64,000 nucleotides of DNA from Hyphomicrobiales bacterium (GCA_019075865.1 JAGXAN010000003.1:186001-250000), one strand, 5' to 3'. Shown: positions 29,068-38,250, numbered from the stretch's first letter. Notes: a model not told the origin generated them from the letters alone. Program-made: numbers and translations.

Positions 29068-29978
29068 TGCGTTGGCAAACCGACCCGCTTCTCGTTGTTG
29101 ACCACCTGACCATGCGCTTTGGTGGGTTGACGGCCGTCAATAATCTGTCTTTCAGCGTCGGCCGCAAGGATATCACGGCGCTGATCGGCCCCAACGGGGC
29201 TGGCAAGACCACGGTGTTCAATTGCGTGACCGGCTTTTACAAGCCCACCGAGGGGCGACTTGCCCTGGCACGCAGCGGCATTGCCACCTCGCAGGAAGTC
29301 GCGGCCCTGACCGCCACCGGCAAGCGTCACGCCCAAAGCGCTGGTGCAGATCTCTATCTGCTGGAGCGCATGCCCGGCCACGAGATTGCCCGTGAAGCGC
29401 GCGTCGCCCGCACGTTCCAGAACATCCGGCTGTTTTCGGGCATGACGGTGCTGGAAAACCTGATCGTCGCGCAGCACAATGCGCTGATGGCGGCGTCCGG
29501 CTATACGGTTTTGGGGTTGATCGGGGCACCATCCTTCGTGCGGCGTCAGCGCGAGGCGGTGGAAGTTGCCAAAAGCTGGCTGGAGCGCATCCACCTGACG
29601 GATCGCGCCGATGATCCGGCCGGCGAATTGCCCTATGGCGCGCAGCGGCGACTGGAAATTGCCCGCGCCATGTGCATCGACCCTGTGCTGCTGTGTCTGG
29701 ATGAGCCGGCGGCGGGGTTGAACCCGCGTGAATCGGGAGACCTCAATGAACTTTTGCGTTCGATCCGCGATGAGGGCAAGACGTCGCTTTTCCTGATCGA
29801 ACATGACATGTCGGTGGTGATGCAGATTTCAGATCATGTGATCGTTCTGGATTACGGCACGAAGATTGCCGATGGCGATCCCAAATCGGTGCGCGAAGAC
29901 CCCAAGGTGATTGCCGCCTATCTGGGGGTCAGCGATGAAGAAGAGCTTGAAAAAGTCGAAGCGGAGTTGAGCAAATGA
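29067..29978 (+). CDS. livG: ABC transporter ATP-binding protein LivG
   Basis: ATPase subunit of 303 residues, about 45 longer than typical LivG. Walker A is GPNGAGKTTVFNCVTGFY, the Walker B region is LLCLDEPAAGLNPRES. Between the P-loop and the Q-loop (ARTFQNIRLFSGMTV) lies an insertion of roughly 25-30 residues (about 66-95, including SQEVAALTATGKRHAQSAGA). The ABC signature is degenerate: PYGAQRRLEIARAM, which is normal in this subfamily. The ATG shares its A with the livM TGA. Confidence 0.94.
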   Translation: MRWQTDPLLVVDHLTMRFGGLTAVNNLSFSVGRKDITALIGPNGAGKTTVFNCVTGFYKPTEGRLALARSGIATSQEVAALTATGKRHAQSAGADLYLLERMPGHEIAREARVARTFQNIRLFSGMTVLENLIVAQHNALMAASGYTVLGLIGAPSFVRRQREAVEVAKSWLERIHLTDRADDPAGELPYGAQRRLEIARAMCIDPVLLCLDEPAAGLNPRESGDLNELLRSIRDEGKTSLFLIEHDMSVVMQISDHVIVLDYGTKIADGDPKSVREDPKVIAAYLGVSDEEELEKVEAELSK

Positions 29979-30736
29979 GCGATGCACCGCAAACAGGGGC
30001 GGGTGCCGCCAGTGCGCCGCAATCGATGCTGTCGGTGCGCGGGGTCAAGACCTATTATGGCAATATCATCGCGCTGAAAGGCGTCGATATTGACGTCAAT
30101 GCCGGTGAAATCGTCACGCTGATCGGCGCCAATGGTGCCGGCAAATCGACATTGATGATGACGATCTTTGGCAAGCCACGGGCGCGTGAAGGCTCGATCC
30201 ATTTCAATGGCCGCGACATTACCAACATGCCGACGCATGAAATTGCCCGGCTTTCGATTGCGCAATCGCCGGAAGGGCGACGGATTTTCCCGCGCATGAG
30301 CGTTTATGAAAATCTGCAAATGGGCGCGTCGATCAATAAATTCGCCCATTTCAATGAAGACCTGGAGCGCATTTACACGATGTTCCCGCGCCTCAAGGAG
30401 CGGGCGCAGCAGCGTGGCGGAACGCTTTCTGGCGGCGAGCAGCAAATGCTGGCGATTGCCCGCGCGCTGATGAGTCGCCCGCGCCTGTTGTTGCTCGACG
30501 AACCCTCGCTCGGGCTCGCGCCGCTCATCGTCAAGCAGATTTTCGACGTGATCAAGACCTTGAACAAGCAGGATGGTTTGACCGTGTTTCTGGTGGAGCA
30601 AAACGCTTTCAGCGCGCTGAAGCTGGCGGATCGGGGTTATGTGCTTGTCAATGGTCTCGTCACCATGTCGGGCACCGGGGCGGAATTGCTGGCACGGCCG
30701 GAAGTGCGCGCCGCCTATCTGGAGGGAGGGCATTGA
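29975..30736 (+). CDS. livF: ABC transporter ATP-binding protein LivF
   Basis: Second ATPase subunit, 253 residues. Walker A is GANGAGKSTLMMTIFG, the signature is LSGGEQQMLAIARALM and Walker B is LLLLDEPSLGLAP. It overlaps livG by four bases (ATGA). A short N-terminal extension of about 15 residues (Gly/Ala-rich) precedes the conserved start. LivF and LivG form the heterodimeric motor of the importer. Confidence 0.95.
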   Translation: MSDAPQTGAGAASAPQSMLSVRGVKTYYGNIIALKGVDIDVNAGEIVTLIGANGAGKSTLMMTIFGKPRAREGSIHFNGRDITNMPTHEIARLSIAQSPEGRRIFPRMSVYENLQMGASINKFAHFNEDLERIYTMFPRLKERAQQRGGTLSGGEQQMLAIARALMSRPRLLLLDEPSLGLAPLIVKQIFDVIKTLNKQDGLTVFLVEQNAFSALKLADRGYVLVNGLVTMSGTGAELLARPEVRAAYLEGGH

Positions 30737-31149
30737 TGGTCATTCTTGACGGAATCTACAGCCTTTTCACAATTCTCTACAACGTCGTGGATTATGGGCG
30801 CGGGATATTGTTCGAAGGCGATGTTTACGCGGGCGAGATTTTCATTTTGCTGACGCTGGTGTTGGGCGGGGCAGGGGCTTATGCGGCGGGCAAGGCCGTA
30901 GCCGGAAGCTGGAAGTCGATCTGGCTGACATTTGCCTATTGCCTGCCCTTGGCAGCCGCCGTGCGGTTTCTGCATTATGCACTTTATGACGAGACGCTGT
31001 TTTCGGCACAATACTATATTGTGACACTGGTCATCCTGTGCTTGATTGCAGCTTTGGGATTTCGCAAAATGCGAGCCGAGCAAATGACGCGCCAATATAG
31101 CTGGATTTATAACAAATCCGGGTCGTTGCAATGGCGCGATGTCGGATGA
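30736..31149 (+). CDS. Small membrane protein embedded in the liv operon
   Basis: A 137-residue protein with about three hydrophobic segments (near residues 5-15, 33-55 and 90-112) and a basic C-terminal tail (RKMRAEQMTRQYSW). It starts in the TGATG junction of livF, behind GGAGGGAGGG, so it is translationally coupled. I do not recognise a characterised family, though similar proteins occur beside liv genes in other Hyphomicrobiales as far as I know. It may be an accessory subunit of this transporter. That role is inferred from position only. Confidence 0.7.
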   Translation: MVILDGIYSLFTILYNVVDYGRGILFEGDVYAGEIFILLTLVLGGAGAYAAGKAVAGSWKSIWLTFAYCLPLAAAVRFLHYALYDETLFSAQYYIVTLVILCLIAALGFRKMRAEQMTRQYSWIYNKSGSLQWRDVG

Positions 31150-31288
31150 GCATGGGGATTTGCGCCGCGAAGGCGGGGCATGGAGGGTGCAGGTGCAGCT
31201 TGGGGGGACACGACGTTCACCAATCTGCGCAACACGGGGCTTCGAGAGGCATGTGCTTGAAGTTTGTTTACCAACAAGGAGTTCGGAT

Positions 31289-32407
31289 ATGAGCAAGTAT
31301 ATGATTACCGGGATGGTATTGGCCGCTGGCCTCGCCTTTTCCGGCGCTGCGCAAGCAGACGTAAAGATTGGTATCGCAGGCCCCATCACTGGCCCAAATG
31401 CGGCTTTCGGCGCGCAGTTGACCCATGGTGCGGAGCAAGCCATCAAGGATATCAACGCCAAGGGCGGTATTCTTGGTCAGCAGATCACTTCGGAAGAAGG
31501 TGACGACGTTTCCGATCCCAAGCAGGGCGTTTCGGTTGCCAACAAATTCGTTGGCGATGGCGTCAAGTTCGTGATCGGCCACTTCAACTCCGGCGTTTCG
31601 ATCCCGGCGTCTGACGTGTACAAGGACAATGGCATTGTTGCCATCACCCCTTCCTCGACCAACCCGACCCTTACCGACCGCCCCGGCTACTGGAACGTGT
31701 TCCGCGTTTGCGGCCGTGACGACCAGCAGGGTGCCGTTGCCGGTGCTTACATTTTGAAGCACTTCAAGAAGGACAAGGTTGCTTTCCTCGACGACAAGAC
31801 CACCTACGGCAAGGGCCTTGCCGATGCCACGCTCGGTGTGATCCACAAGGGCGGCATGAAGGAAGTGTTGCACGAAGGCATCAACCCCGGTGAGAAGGAC
31901 TATTCGGCCATCGTCACCAAGGTCAAGGCTTCGGGTGCCAAGATCCTTTATTGGGGCGGCCTGCAGACCGAAGGCGGTCTCCTCGTGCGCCAGATGCATG
32001 ACCAGGGCATGAATGTCACCATGTTCTCGGGCGACGGCATCACCTCCGACGACTTCTCCGCCATTGGCGGCCCGAGCGTCGTTGGCACGTTGATGACCTT
32101 TGGTCCGGACCCAACGAAGAAGGCTTCGGCAGCTGCCGTGGTTAAGGAATTTGCCGCCAGCAAGTTCAATCCGGAAGCCTATACCCTCTATGCCTATGCT
32201 GGCGTTCAGGTGATTGCACAAGCTGCCGCCCATGCGAAATCGCTGGACGACAAGAAGGTCGCGGAAGCCATGCATTCGGGTATGGTTTTCCACACCGTTA
32301 TCGGCAACTTCTCCTACGACAAGAAGGGCGACCGCAAGGACGCCGACTACGTCGTCTATACCTGGAAGAAGAAGGCTGACGGCAAGATTGGTTACTCCGA
32401 GAACTAA
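31289..32407 (+). CDS. livK: Branched-chain amino acid-type ABC transporter substrate-binding protein
   Basis: Periplasmic Leu/Ile/Val-binding-type protein of 372 residues. A Sec signal peptide spans about residues 1-23 (cleavage after AQA). The mature protein begins with VKIGIAGPITGPNAAFGAQL and has VGDGVKFVIGHFNSG and ITPSSTNPTLTDRP, as in LivJ/LivK. The ATG at 31289 is chosen because AAGGAG precedes it and it yields a proper signal peptide. It is last in the operon; codon use looks optimised (many AAG, GGC, ACC), as expected for an abundant binding protein. Confidence 0.94.
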   Translation: MSKYMITGMVLAAGLAFSGAAQADVKIGIAGPITGPNAAFGAQLTHGAEQAIKDINAKGGILGQQITSEEGDDVSDPKQGVSVANKFVGDGVKFVIGHFNSGVSIPASDVYKDNGIVAITPSSTNPTLTDRPGYWNVFRVCGRDDQQGAVAGAYILKHFKKDKVAFLDDKTTYGKGLADATLGVIHKGGMKEVLHEGINPGEKDYSAIVTKVKASGAKILYWGGLQTEGGLLVRQMHDQGMNVTMFSGDGITSDDFSAIGGPSVVGTLMTFGPDPTKKASAAAVVKEFAASKFNPEAYTLYAYAGVQVIAQAAAHAKSLDDKKVAEAMHSGMVFHTVIGNFSYDKKGDRKDADYVVYTWKKKADGKIGYSEN

Positions 32408-32432
32408 GCCCGGATCACCACTCTGAAATCAG

Positions 32433-32461
32433 GGGCTCGCCTTCACCGGCGGGCCCTTTTT
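32433..32461 (+). terminator. Rho-independent terminator after livK
   Basis: A stem with arms GGGCTCGCC and GGCGGGCCC (one G-T pair), six-base loop, followed by five T residues at 32457-32461. It lies 25 bases after the livK stop and closes the liv operon. Confidence 0.88.
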
Positions 32462-32551
32462 ATTTGGTGGAACCTGTCACAATTGGCCGCTATGTTCATG
32501 CGGCGATTGGCGGGACATTCGTGCGGCTGGGGAGCCAAAGCCTTATGGAAA

Positions 32552-33241
32552 ATGATGGTTGAACTTTGGCTTTGGTCGCTCAATCCGGCGGCCCACAAGA
32601 TTTCGCGGCTGGCGGCGCATCTGGATACCACCGAGCGCGAACGGGCTGCACGGTTTCGTTTCGAGCCTCATGCCACGCGTTTTGTGGCGGCGCGCGGGCG
32701 CATGCGTGAAATTCTCGGGCGCATTCTGCAGGTTCCGGCGACCCGTATCGAGTTTGGCTATGGCCCGCATGGCAAACCATTTTTGAAGACCCCGACGGTG
32801 CCCCCGCTCCATTTTAATCTGGCTCATAGCGATGATATTGCGATTCTGGCGGTTTCGCGGCTGGCGGAAATAGGGGTCGATATCGAGCGGCTGCGCGAGG
32901 GGGGTGCCAATGAAGTGACGCGGCTGTTTTCCGTGCAGGAGCAAGCCGAATGGCAAGCCTTGCCGGCGGATTTGAAAAGCCTTGGCTTTTTGCAAGGTTG
33001 GACACGCAAGGAAGCGGTGGTCAAGGCGCTGGGGGGTGGGTTGTCCATTCCGCTCGACAGTTTCTCGGTGCGGCTGTCGCCGCTGGCAGCGCCGCAATTG
33101 TTGAGCCTGCCGTCACATGCGCCGGGCCGCCCGCAGGATTGGAGCCTGCTGCACCTCGCCCCGGCGGAAGGCTATGTAGCCGCCGTGGCCGTTGCCGCAC
33201 CGGGACAAAACTATCGCATCGAGAACGCGTTTTTGCCTTAA
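32552..33241 (+). CDS. 4'-phosphopantetheinyl transferase (Sfp type)
   Basis: Transfers phosphopantetheine from CoA to carrier-protein serines. The product is about 229 residues from the ATG at 32552. It has the Sfp-type signatures IGVDIERLR (Mg-binding Asp/Glu) and WTRKEAVVKALGGGL, plus the N-terminal FNLAHSDDIAILAVS. No polyketide or peptide synthetase gene is nearby, so it may serve fatty acid carrier protein or a locus elsewhere. It converges with the TetR gene. Confidence 0.9.
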   Translation: MMVELWLWSLNPAAHKISRLAAHLDTTERERAARFRFEPHATRFVAARGRMREILGRILQVPATRIEFGYGPHGKPFLKTPTVPPLHFNLAHSDDIAILAVSRLAEIGVDIERLREGGANEVTRLFSVQEQAEWQALPADLKSLGFLQGWTRKEAVVKALGGGLSIPLDSFSVRLSPLAAPQLLSLPSHAPGRPQDWSLLHLAPAEGYVAAVAVAAPGQNYRIENAFLP

Positions 33242-33245
33242 GGCG

Positions 33246-33875
33246 TCAGGCTCCGGCAGGCCGTGGCCGGGAAAGCGCCGCCTGGAACAGTTCTTCGGTG
33301 GCTTCGGACAGCAAGCTTTCCGGGCTTTGGCCGGGCGGCATGGGCATCAGCTGATATTGGGTGAGCAAGGCAATGCCATGGGACAGCGCCCAGATTTTCA
33401 GTGCCAGTTGCTCACTGTTGACCCTGTTGCCGGGAAAGCTGGCCAACACCGCCTGCGTGGCGGCCACCAGGCTGTTGAATGCGTCTTGGCCTTCGGCGAT
33501 TTCGGCACCGCCGGACAAGTTGGAAAACATGGCGCGATAGAGCCCCGGCTCCGTTCTGGCAAATTGCAGATAGGCGGTGCCCATCCGGCGCATGGCCGAA
33601 GCGGGATCGGGGGTTCCGGTGCCAAAGGCCTGGCGCAGGGCCGCGCCAAATTGCAGAAAGCCGCGGCGTCCCAATTCCGACAAAAGGGCCTGCCGATCCG
33701 AAAAATGCCGGTAGGGTGCGGCACTGGTGACGCCGGCGAGTTTGGCGGCTTCGGTCAGTGTCAGGCCCTCCGGCCCGCGCTCGGCAACGATGGCGCGAGC
33801 GGCTTCCACCAATGCTTCCTTGAGATTGCCGTGATGATATTGGGTGCGGGTGGTGCGGATAAAGGGCGCTTTCAT
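33246..33875 (-). CDS. TetR/AcrR family transcriptional regulator
   Basis: A 209-residue regulator. The N-terminal helix-turn-helix domain covers about residues 15-62 (LVEAARAIVAERGPEGLTL, AAKLAGVTSAAPYRHFSDR). The C-terminal ligand domain is of the type found in TetR proteins with a WHG-like region (KIWALSHGIALLTQYQL). The target is unknown; neighbouring genes are a phosphopantetheinyl transferase (convergent) and xseA (same strand). Confidence 0.88.
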   Translation of the reverse strand: MKAPFIRTTRTQYHHGNLKEALVEAARAIVAERGPEGLTLTEAAKLAGVTSAAPYRHFSDRQALLSELGRRGFLQFGAALRQAFGTGTPDPASAMRRMGTAYLQFARTEPGLYRAMFSNLSGGAEIAEGQDAFNSLVAATQAVLASFPGNRVNSEQLALKIWALSHGIALLTQYQLMPMPPGQSPESLLSEATEELFQAALSRPRPAGA

Positions 33876-33904
33876 GTGATGGTCAGTCTAGCGCGCTTTG
33901 GAGG

Positions 33905-35482
33905 CTAGAACAATTGGCCCTGATCACGCGGCACGGGTTTGCGTGGCACCCCGGCTTTGGCCTCCACCCTTGCATCCACTTCGTCATGGGCAAATTGAAT
34001 TCGGATTTTCGCGCCGGGGGCGAGGCTTGATGCCGATTGCACCATATGCCCGTCGCTGTCACGCACCAACGCAAAACCGCGCGTGAGCACCTGGTGGTAG
34101 TCCAGCGTGGCCAGCAGTTTGGCCGTGGCCGCCAAGCTTTGCGCCTTGGCCTGGCGCTGCACCATAACCACCCGCATCATACGCTGCATCACATCCTGGA
34201 CGCGCCGTTTTGCGGTTTTGTTGCGCTCGCGCGCCATGTGGCTGGTTGCCAGCAAGGCGGTTCGAAGCTTTTGCCCGCTGTTGGCAAGACGCTCGCGGCG
34301 GCGCAGATGCGAGACTTGCAGGGCCTGCGTCAATCGCTGGCCCAAGCCCTCCAATTGCTGCGATACCCGCGCCATTCGCGCTTGCGGCGATTGGCTAGCC
34401 AGGCGGTGGCTGAGGCCGGCAAGACGCAGCCGCTTTTGACCCATTCCCGCCAGAAGCGACGATTGCAGGCGTTCGGTTGCCCGGTCGAGGGTTTGGCGGC
34501 GGCTGGCCAGCAGGTCATCGGCGCGGGGCAGGTTGCGGCTCATGCCACGCAATTCAGTGCGCCGCCGCTGCTGCAATTGGGTGAAACTGGAATATTTGCG
34601 GGTGTCGAGGCTTGAAAGGTCCTGGAGCAACTTGGAGCGCACCGGCACCGCCTTTTCAGCGGCGGCGGTCGGCGTCGGTGCCCGCAGATCGGCAACATAA
34701 TCCAGCAATGAATTATCCGTCTCGTGGCCAATGGCCGAGATCAGCGGAATATCGCTGTTGGCAGCCGCGCGCACGGCGACTTCTTCATTAAAGCCCCATA
34801 AATCTTCTAGCGAGCCACCGCCACGCGCAACAATGATCACGTCCGGACGCGGGATGGTGCCGCCGCGCGGCAAAGCGTTGAAGCCTTCGATCGCCGCCGC
34901 GACTTCGGCGGCACAAGTGTCGCCCTGCACCCGAACCGGCCATACCAGCACCCGACGCGGGAAACGCTCGGAAATGCGGTGAATGATGTCGCGGATGACC
35001 GAGCCCGTTGGGGAAGTCACTACACCGATAACCACGGGCAGAAAAGGAATGAGTTGCTTGCGCGCCTCGCTGAACAGGCCCTCGGTGATGAACTTTTGCC
35101 GGCGCTCCTCCAGCAAGGCCATCAAGGCTCCGGCCCCGGCGAGCTCGATCGATTCAATGATGATCTGATAGGAAGACTTGCCCGGAAAGGTGGTGATCTT
35201 GCCGGTGGCAACCACTTCCAGTCCCTCTTGCGGGCGGGTTCTCAATTTGCCGAAAACGCCTTTCCAGATGATCGCATCAATTTTGGCTTTGGGATCCTTC
35301 AGCGCAAAATAGACATGGCCGGAGCTGTGCGGCCCACGATAACCGCTGACTTCCCCGCGCACGCGCACGCGGTCAAAGTTGTCTTCAATCGTGCGCTTGA
35401 GGGCGCCGGAAAGCTCGCTGACGGACTGCTCGGGCAGGTTGGACGTTGCAAGGTCTTGCGGTGGCAGGATGTCATTCTCCAT
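33905..35482 (-). CDS. xseA: Exodeoxyribonuclease VII large subunit
   Basis: Catalytic subunit of exonuclease VII, which degrades single-stranded DNA from both ends. It is 525 residues from the ATG at 35482. An N-terminal OB-fold domain (VRVRGEVSGYRGPHSSGHVY) is followed by the nuclease core with DVIIVARGGGSLEDLWGFNE and ISAIGHETDNSLLDYVADL, then a long coiled, Arg/Leu/Gln-rich region that binds XseB. The ATG overlaps the TGA of the upstream unknown gene (TGATG). An in-frame extension to 35659 is non-conserved and rejected. xseB is not in view. Confidence 0.94.
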   Translation of the reverse strand: MENDILPPQDLATSNLPEQSVSELSGALKRTIEDNFDRVRVRGEVSGYRGPHSSGHVYFALKDPKAKIDAIIWKGVFGKLRTRPQEGLEVVATGKITTFPGKSSYQIIIESIELAGAGALMALLEERRQKFITEGLFSEARKQLIPFLPVVIGVVTSPTGSVIRDIIHRISERFPRRVLVWPVRVQGDTCAAEVAAAIEGFNALPRGGTIPRPDVIIVARGGGSLEDLWGFNEEVAVRAAANSDIPLISAIGHETDNSLLDYVADLRAPTPTAAAEKAVPVRSKLLQDLSSLDTRKYSSFTQLQQRRRTELRGMSRNLPRADDLLASRRQTLDRATERLQSSLLAGMGQKRLRLAGLSHRLASQSPQARMARVSQQLEGLGQRLTQALQVSHLRRRERLANSGQKLRTALLATSHMARERNKTAKRRVQDVMQRMMRVVMVQRQAKAQSLAATAKLLATLDYHQVLTRGFALVRDSDGHMVQSASSLAPGAKIRIQFAHDEVDARVEAKAGVPRKPVPRDQGQLF

Positions 35483-36684
35483 CAGGCGAGGCCCGTTCGG
35501 CTCGGCAGGCGGCGATGTGAGGTGCGCAGCGCCTGAAGGCTGGCAAGCTCCGGGTCGGAAAGGCCACCCTCCATATGCGCTTGATAAAGGCTGCTGGCAA
35601 ACGGGCCAGCAAAGATATTGCGTTGCGGGATCACGATAAAAACCTGCCCCTCTCGCCACGGATCAAAGGAGGGGCCGCTCCAAAGATGTGCGCCCTTGGC
35701 GATGAGGACGCTTTGGGTCTGTCCGCTGGGTGTGCAGATGCGAAGGGCAAATTCATCCTCGACGATGGCAAGCGTCAGCATCCAACTGCCTTCGATGGGG
35801 CGCAAGGCTTTGTATTTGCGCGTGATGGGTGGCGCAACCGGGTGATTGAGCCAAAAATTGCGTTTCAGACGCCGTGCGGTTGCGGTCGCCAGAAATTCCG
35901 GGCCGAGCAGATTGGCACCCATGCCAAGCGCGAGCTTGATCAGGAAGCGCTGCATGGCGTCACCCGACAGGCCTGAATTGAAGATCAGCGCTTCGCGGGC
36001 GCTGCCGTTGCCAATATAGGCGCGCTGGCGCGGTGAATGGTGCTGGTTGAAGGCGGTGGTGCTGGTCGAGGCGGGCGTTTCCGACGTGCCGCGATCCAGA
36101 ACAAAACGCTCGGCGTGCGGAAAATAGGCGTTGAAGGAAAGGATGGCGACGTTCGACCAGAATTGGCTGGCGCTGTTGAGAATGAGGGTTGCCTTGCTGT
36201 TGCGGCGCTGGCGCTGGGCTTCATAAATGCCCATGCGGTCATGGCCATGAAAGCTTTCATCGACCCTGGGTGAGATGTGATAGATCTGCTCACCGGCAAG
36301 CCCGGCCCAACGCTCGCAAATCTCCTGATTGTCCGGGTCGTAGTCGCCAGCAATGCCGAGATAAATCAGGGGGGCGGGGCCGGGGGCGGCGGGGTCGAGA
36401 AACGTCAGGGCAGCGCGGGATAATTCCTCTTGCATCGACCAGCTTTTCAGGAAAGCGCTGTCGATGAGGCTTTCGGAGAGCTCCGTGCAGGCGGCACAAA
36501 AACGTGCATTGTGGAACAGGGCGGGGGCATGAGCGCCGCCAAGTGCCAGCGGCCAAAGTGCAGCCGCCGCATCCGGCCGCTCAAGCACATGAGCGGCGCA
36601 AACGGGACACCTGCTTGATGCTTCGCCGGGATTGCGGCGAGCCTGGCCAGTGGAATTGTCATTTTCCGGCACCGGAAAATTCAT
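35482..36684 (-). CDS. Uncharacterised protein with N-terminal paired CxxC motif, coupled to xseA
   Basis: A 400-residue protein that I cannot assign. Residues about 25-67 hold two CxxC pairs (RCPVCAAHV and FCAACTELSES) with histidines between them, suggesting a zinc-binding site of treble-clef or HNH-like kind. The rest is mixed alpha/beta with a conserved-looking LIYLGIAGDYDPDNQEICERW and FNSGLSGDAMQRFLIKLALG. The ATG at 36684 follows AAGGTGG. Its stop overlaps the xseA start, so the two products are made together. A nucleic-acid role is possible but only by association. Confidence 0.7.
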   Translation of the reverse strand: MNFPVPENDNSTGQARRNPGEASSRCPVCAAHVLERPDAAAALWPLALGGAHAPALFHNARFCAACTELSESLIDSAFLKSWSMQEELSRAALTFLDPAAPGPAPLIYLGIAGDYDPDNQEICERWAGLAGEQIYHISPRVDESFHGHDRMGIYEAQRQRRNSKATLILNSASQFWSNVAILSFNAYFPHAERFVLDRGTSETPASTSTTAFNQHHSPRQRAYIGNGSAREALIFNSGLSGDAMQRFLIKLALGMGANLLGPEFLATATARRLKRNFWLNHPVAPPITRKYKALRPIEGSWMLTLAIVEDEFALRICTPSGQTQSVLIAKGAHLWSGPSFDPWREGQVFIVIPQRNIFAGPFASSLYQAHMEGGLSDPELASLQALRTSHRRLPSRTGLA

Positions 36685-36789
36685 GGGAATGCCACCTTGG
36701 AGAATGCCACCAATGGAAAGGAGCTTACCTCGACTTTAGGCGCAAAATCCACAGTTGCAACCCTTAGTCCAGCGCGGGCGTGCACCCGT

Positions 36790-37404
36790 CTAACCGGCGG
36801 AGGCGATCAGCTTTTTCAATTTGCTGACCATGCTGGCGCGGGTTTCCTCCATTGACATCTGTCCCGAATAAGCCCCGTGGGCATCGATCAGGTAAACGGC
36901 CGAGCTATGGTCGAAATCATAATCGTCGCCTTTGCCCGGCACTTTTTTCCAATAGACGTAATAGGATTTGGCCAATGCGCTGATCGCTGCCTCGCTGCCG
37001 GTGAGGGCGACGATGCGCGGGTCGAAGGCGCTCATGTACTGGTGCATGACCGGGGCGGTGTCGCGGGAGGGGTCGAAGGTGACAAACAGCACCTGCAATT
37101 TTTCTGCATCCGGGCCAAGCTGCGCCATGGCTTGCGTCAAATCGGTGAGGGTGGTCGGGCATTCATCCGGACAATGGGTGTAGCCGAAGAAAATGGCGAA
37201 GGGTTTGCCGTTCAGCTTTGCGCTCGAATAGGGCTGGCCATTCTGGTCCGTGAGCGCAAATGGCGCGCCGATCTTCACGGTTTTGGTGCTGGTTGCGTCA
37301 TGGGGCAAGAGGTTGGGAAAAATGGCCATGAATGCGGCAACAGCCAGCAAAAGCGCGGAAATGGCCATGACGACGACGCCTATTTTTCGGGAATTGCCAG
37401 CCAT
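36790..37404 (-). CDS. SCO1/SenC family copper chaperone
   Basis: Membrane-anchored thioredoxin-fold protein of 204 residues for copper delivery to cytochrome oxidase CuA or redox signalling. An N-terminal membrane anchor (residues about 8-30) is followed by the copper motif CPDEC in FGYTHCPDECPTTL and the copper-ligand His in YDFDHSSAVYLID. All three metal ligands are kept. It stands alone on the minus strand between the unknown xseA-linked gene and iclR. A SURF1 gene, also for oxidase assembly, lies at the far end of the window. Confidence 0.93.
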   Translation of the reverse strand: MAGNSRKIGVVVMAISALLLAVAAFMAIFPNLLPHDATSTKTVKIGAPFALTDQNGQPYSSAKLNGKPFAIFFGYTHCPDECPTTLTDLTQAMAQLGPDAEKLQVLFVTFDPSRDTAPVMHQYMSAFDPRIVALTGSEAAISALAKSYYVYWKKVPGKGDDYDFDHSSAVYLIDAHGAYSGQMSMEETRASMVSKLKKLIASAG

Positions 37405-37485
37405 TCATGCCTCTAAATGTTTGAATTTGCGGGGTATCATCGGGCTTGAAAGGTGTCAATGCGCCCTGGGGCCGCAACCGTCTGC

Positions 37486-38250
37486 CTAGCCATTGCCGGC
37501 AAAATGCGCCTGGCGGGCGGCACGGCGCAGGAAGGGCAGAAAATTATCCACCATTTCGCGTTCGCTGACATGGGCGGCCTGGGCGCTGATGTTGATGGCA
37601 AGACGCCGCGAACTGCGGCCTTCGATCAATGTCGAAATCGAGCGCAGGCCAATTTCCAGTTCTTCGGAGACCACGACATAGCCCTGCGTGCGCACCTGTT
37701 GCAGGCGGGCTTTCAATGCCTCGCGGGTTACCAGCGTATTGGGGGTTTTGCGCTCCAGACTTGAATGGGCGAAAAAGCGCTCCAACTCGTTGTGCGACAA
37801 TTGGGCGAGGAGCACCTGGCCGAGCGACGTGGCGTGGGCGGGAAGCCGCAAACCCACAGCCAGATTGATCGACATAATGCGCTGGCGTGAAGGCGAACGG
37901 GCCACATAGATGATGTCTGTGCCATCCAGCATGGCGGCAGAAGCGGATTCGCCAAGCTCGCGGGTCAAATCCTGCAAAATGTCATTGATGGTTTCAAGCT
38001 CGTTGACGCCCGACAGATAGGCATGTCCAATTTCCAGAACCGCCGGTGTCAGCTCGAAATATTTGCCATCGGTGCGGGCCCAGCCGCGCTCGCATAATGT
38101 GTAGAGAAAGCGGCGGGCGGCGGCGCGCGTCATGCTGGCATGAAGGGCGACATCGGTTATGGTCTGGCGCCGCAACGGCCCGGCGCCGAAACTGCGAAGC
38201 ACATCAATGCCTTTTGCAAATGACTGAACGGTTTCATTGCGTGCGTTCAT
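37486..38250 (-). CDS. IclR family transcriptional regulator of the pca cluster
   Basis: A 254-residue regulator. It has an N-terminal winged helix-turn-helix (about residues 8-70, SFAKGIDVLRSFGAG) and a C-terminal effector domain (ILQDLTRELGESASAAMLDG and IEGRSSRRLAINISA), matching the PcaR/PcaU/PobR group that controls protocatechuate and 4-hydroxybenzoate use. The ATG at 38250 is chosen over an upstream frame to 38499 because it gives the family N-terminus and has AGGA upstream. It is divergent from quiC-pca and probably activates it on protocatechuate or 3-oxoadipate. Confidence 0.9.
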   Translation of the reverse strand: MNARNETVQSFAKGIDVLRSFGAGPLRRQTITDVALHASMTRAAARRFLYTLCERGWARTDGKYFELTPAVLEIGHAYLSGVNELETINDILQDLTRELGESASAAMLDGTDIIYVARSPSRQRIMSINLAVGLRLPAHATSLGQVLLAQLSHNELERFFAHSSLERKTPNTLVTREALKARLQQVRTQGYVVVSEELEIGLRSISTLIEGRSSRRLAINISAQAAHVSEREMVDNFLPFLRRAARQAHFAGNG

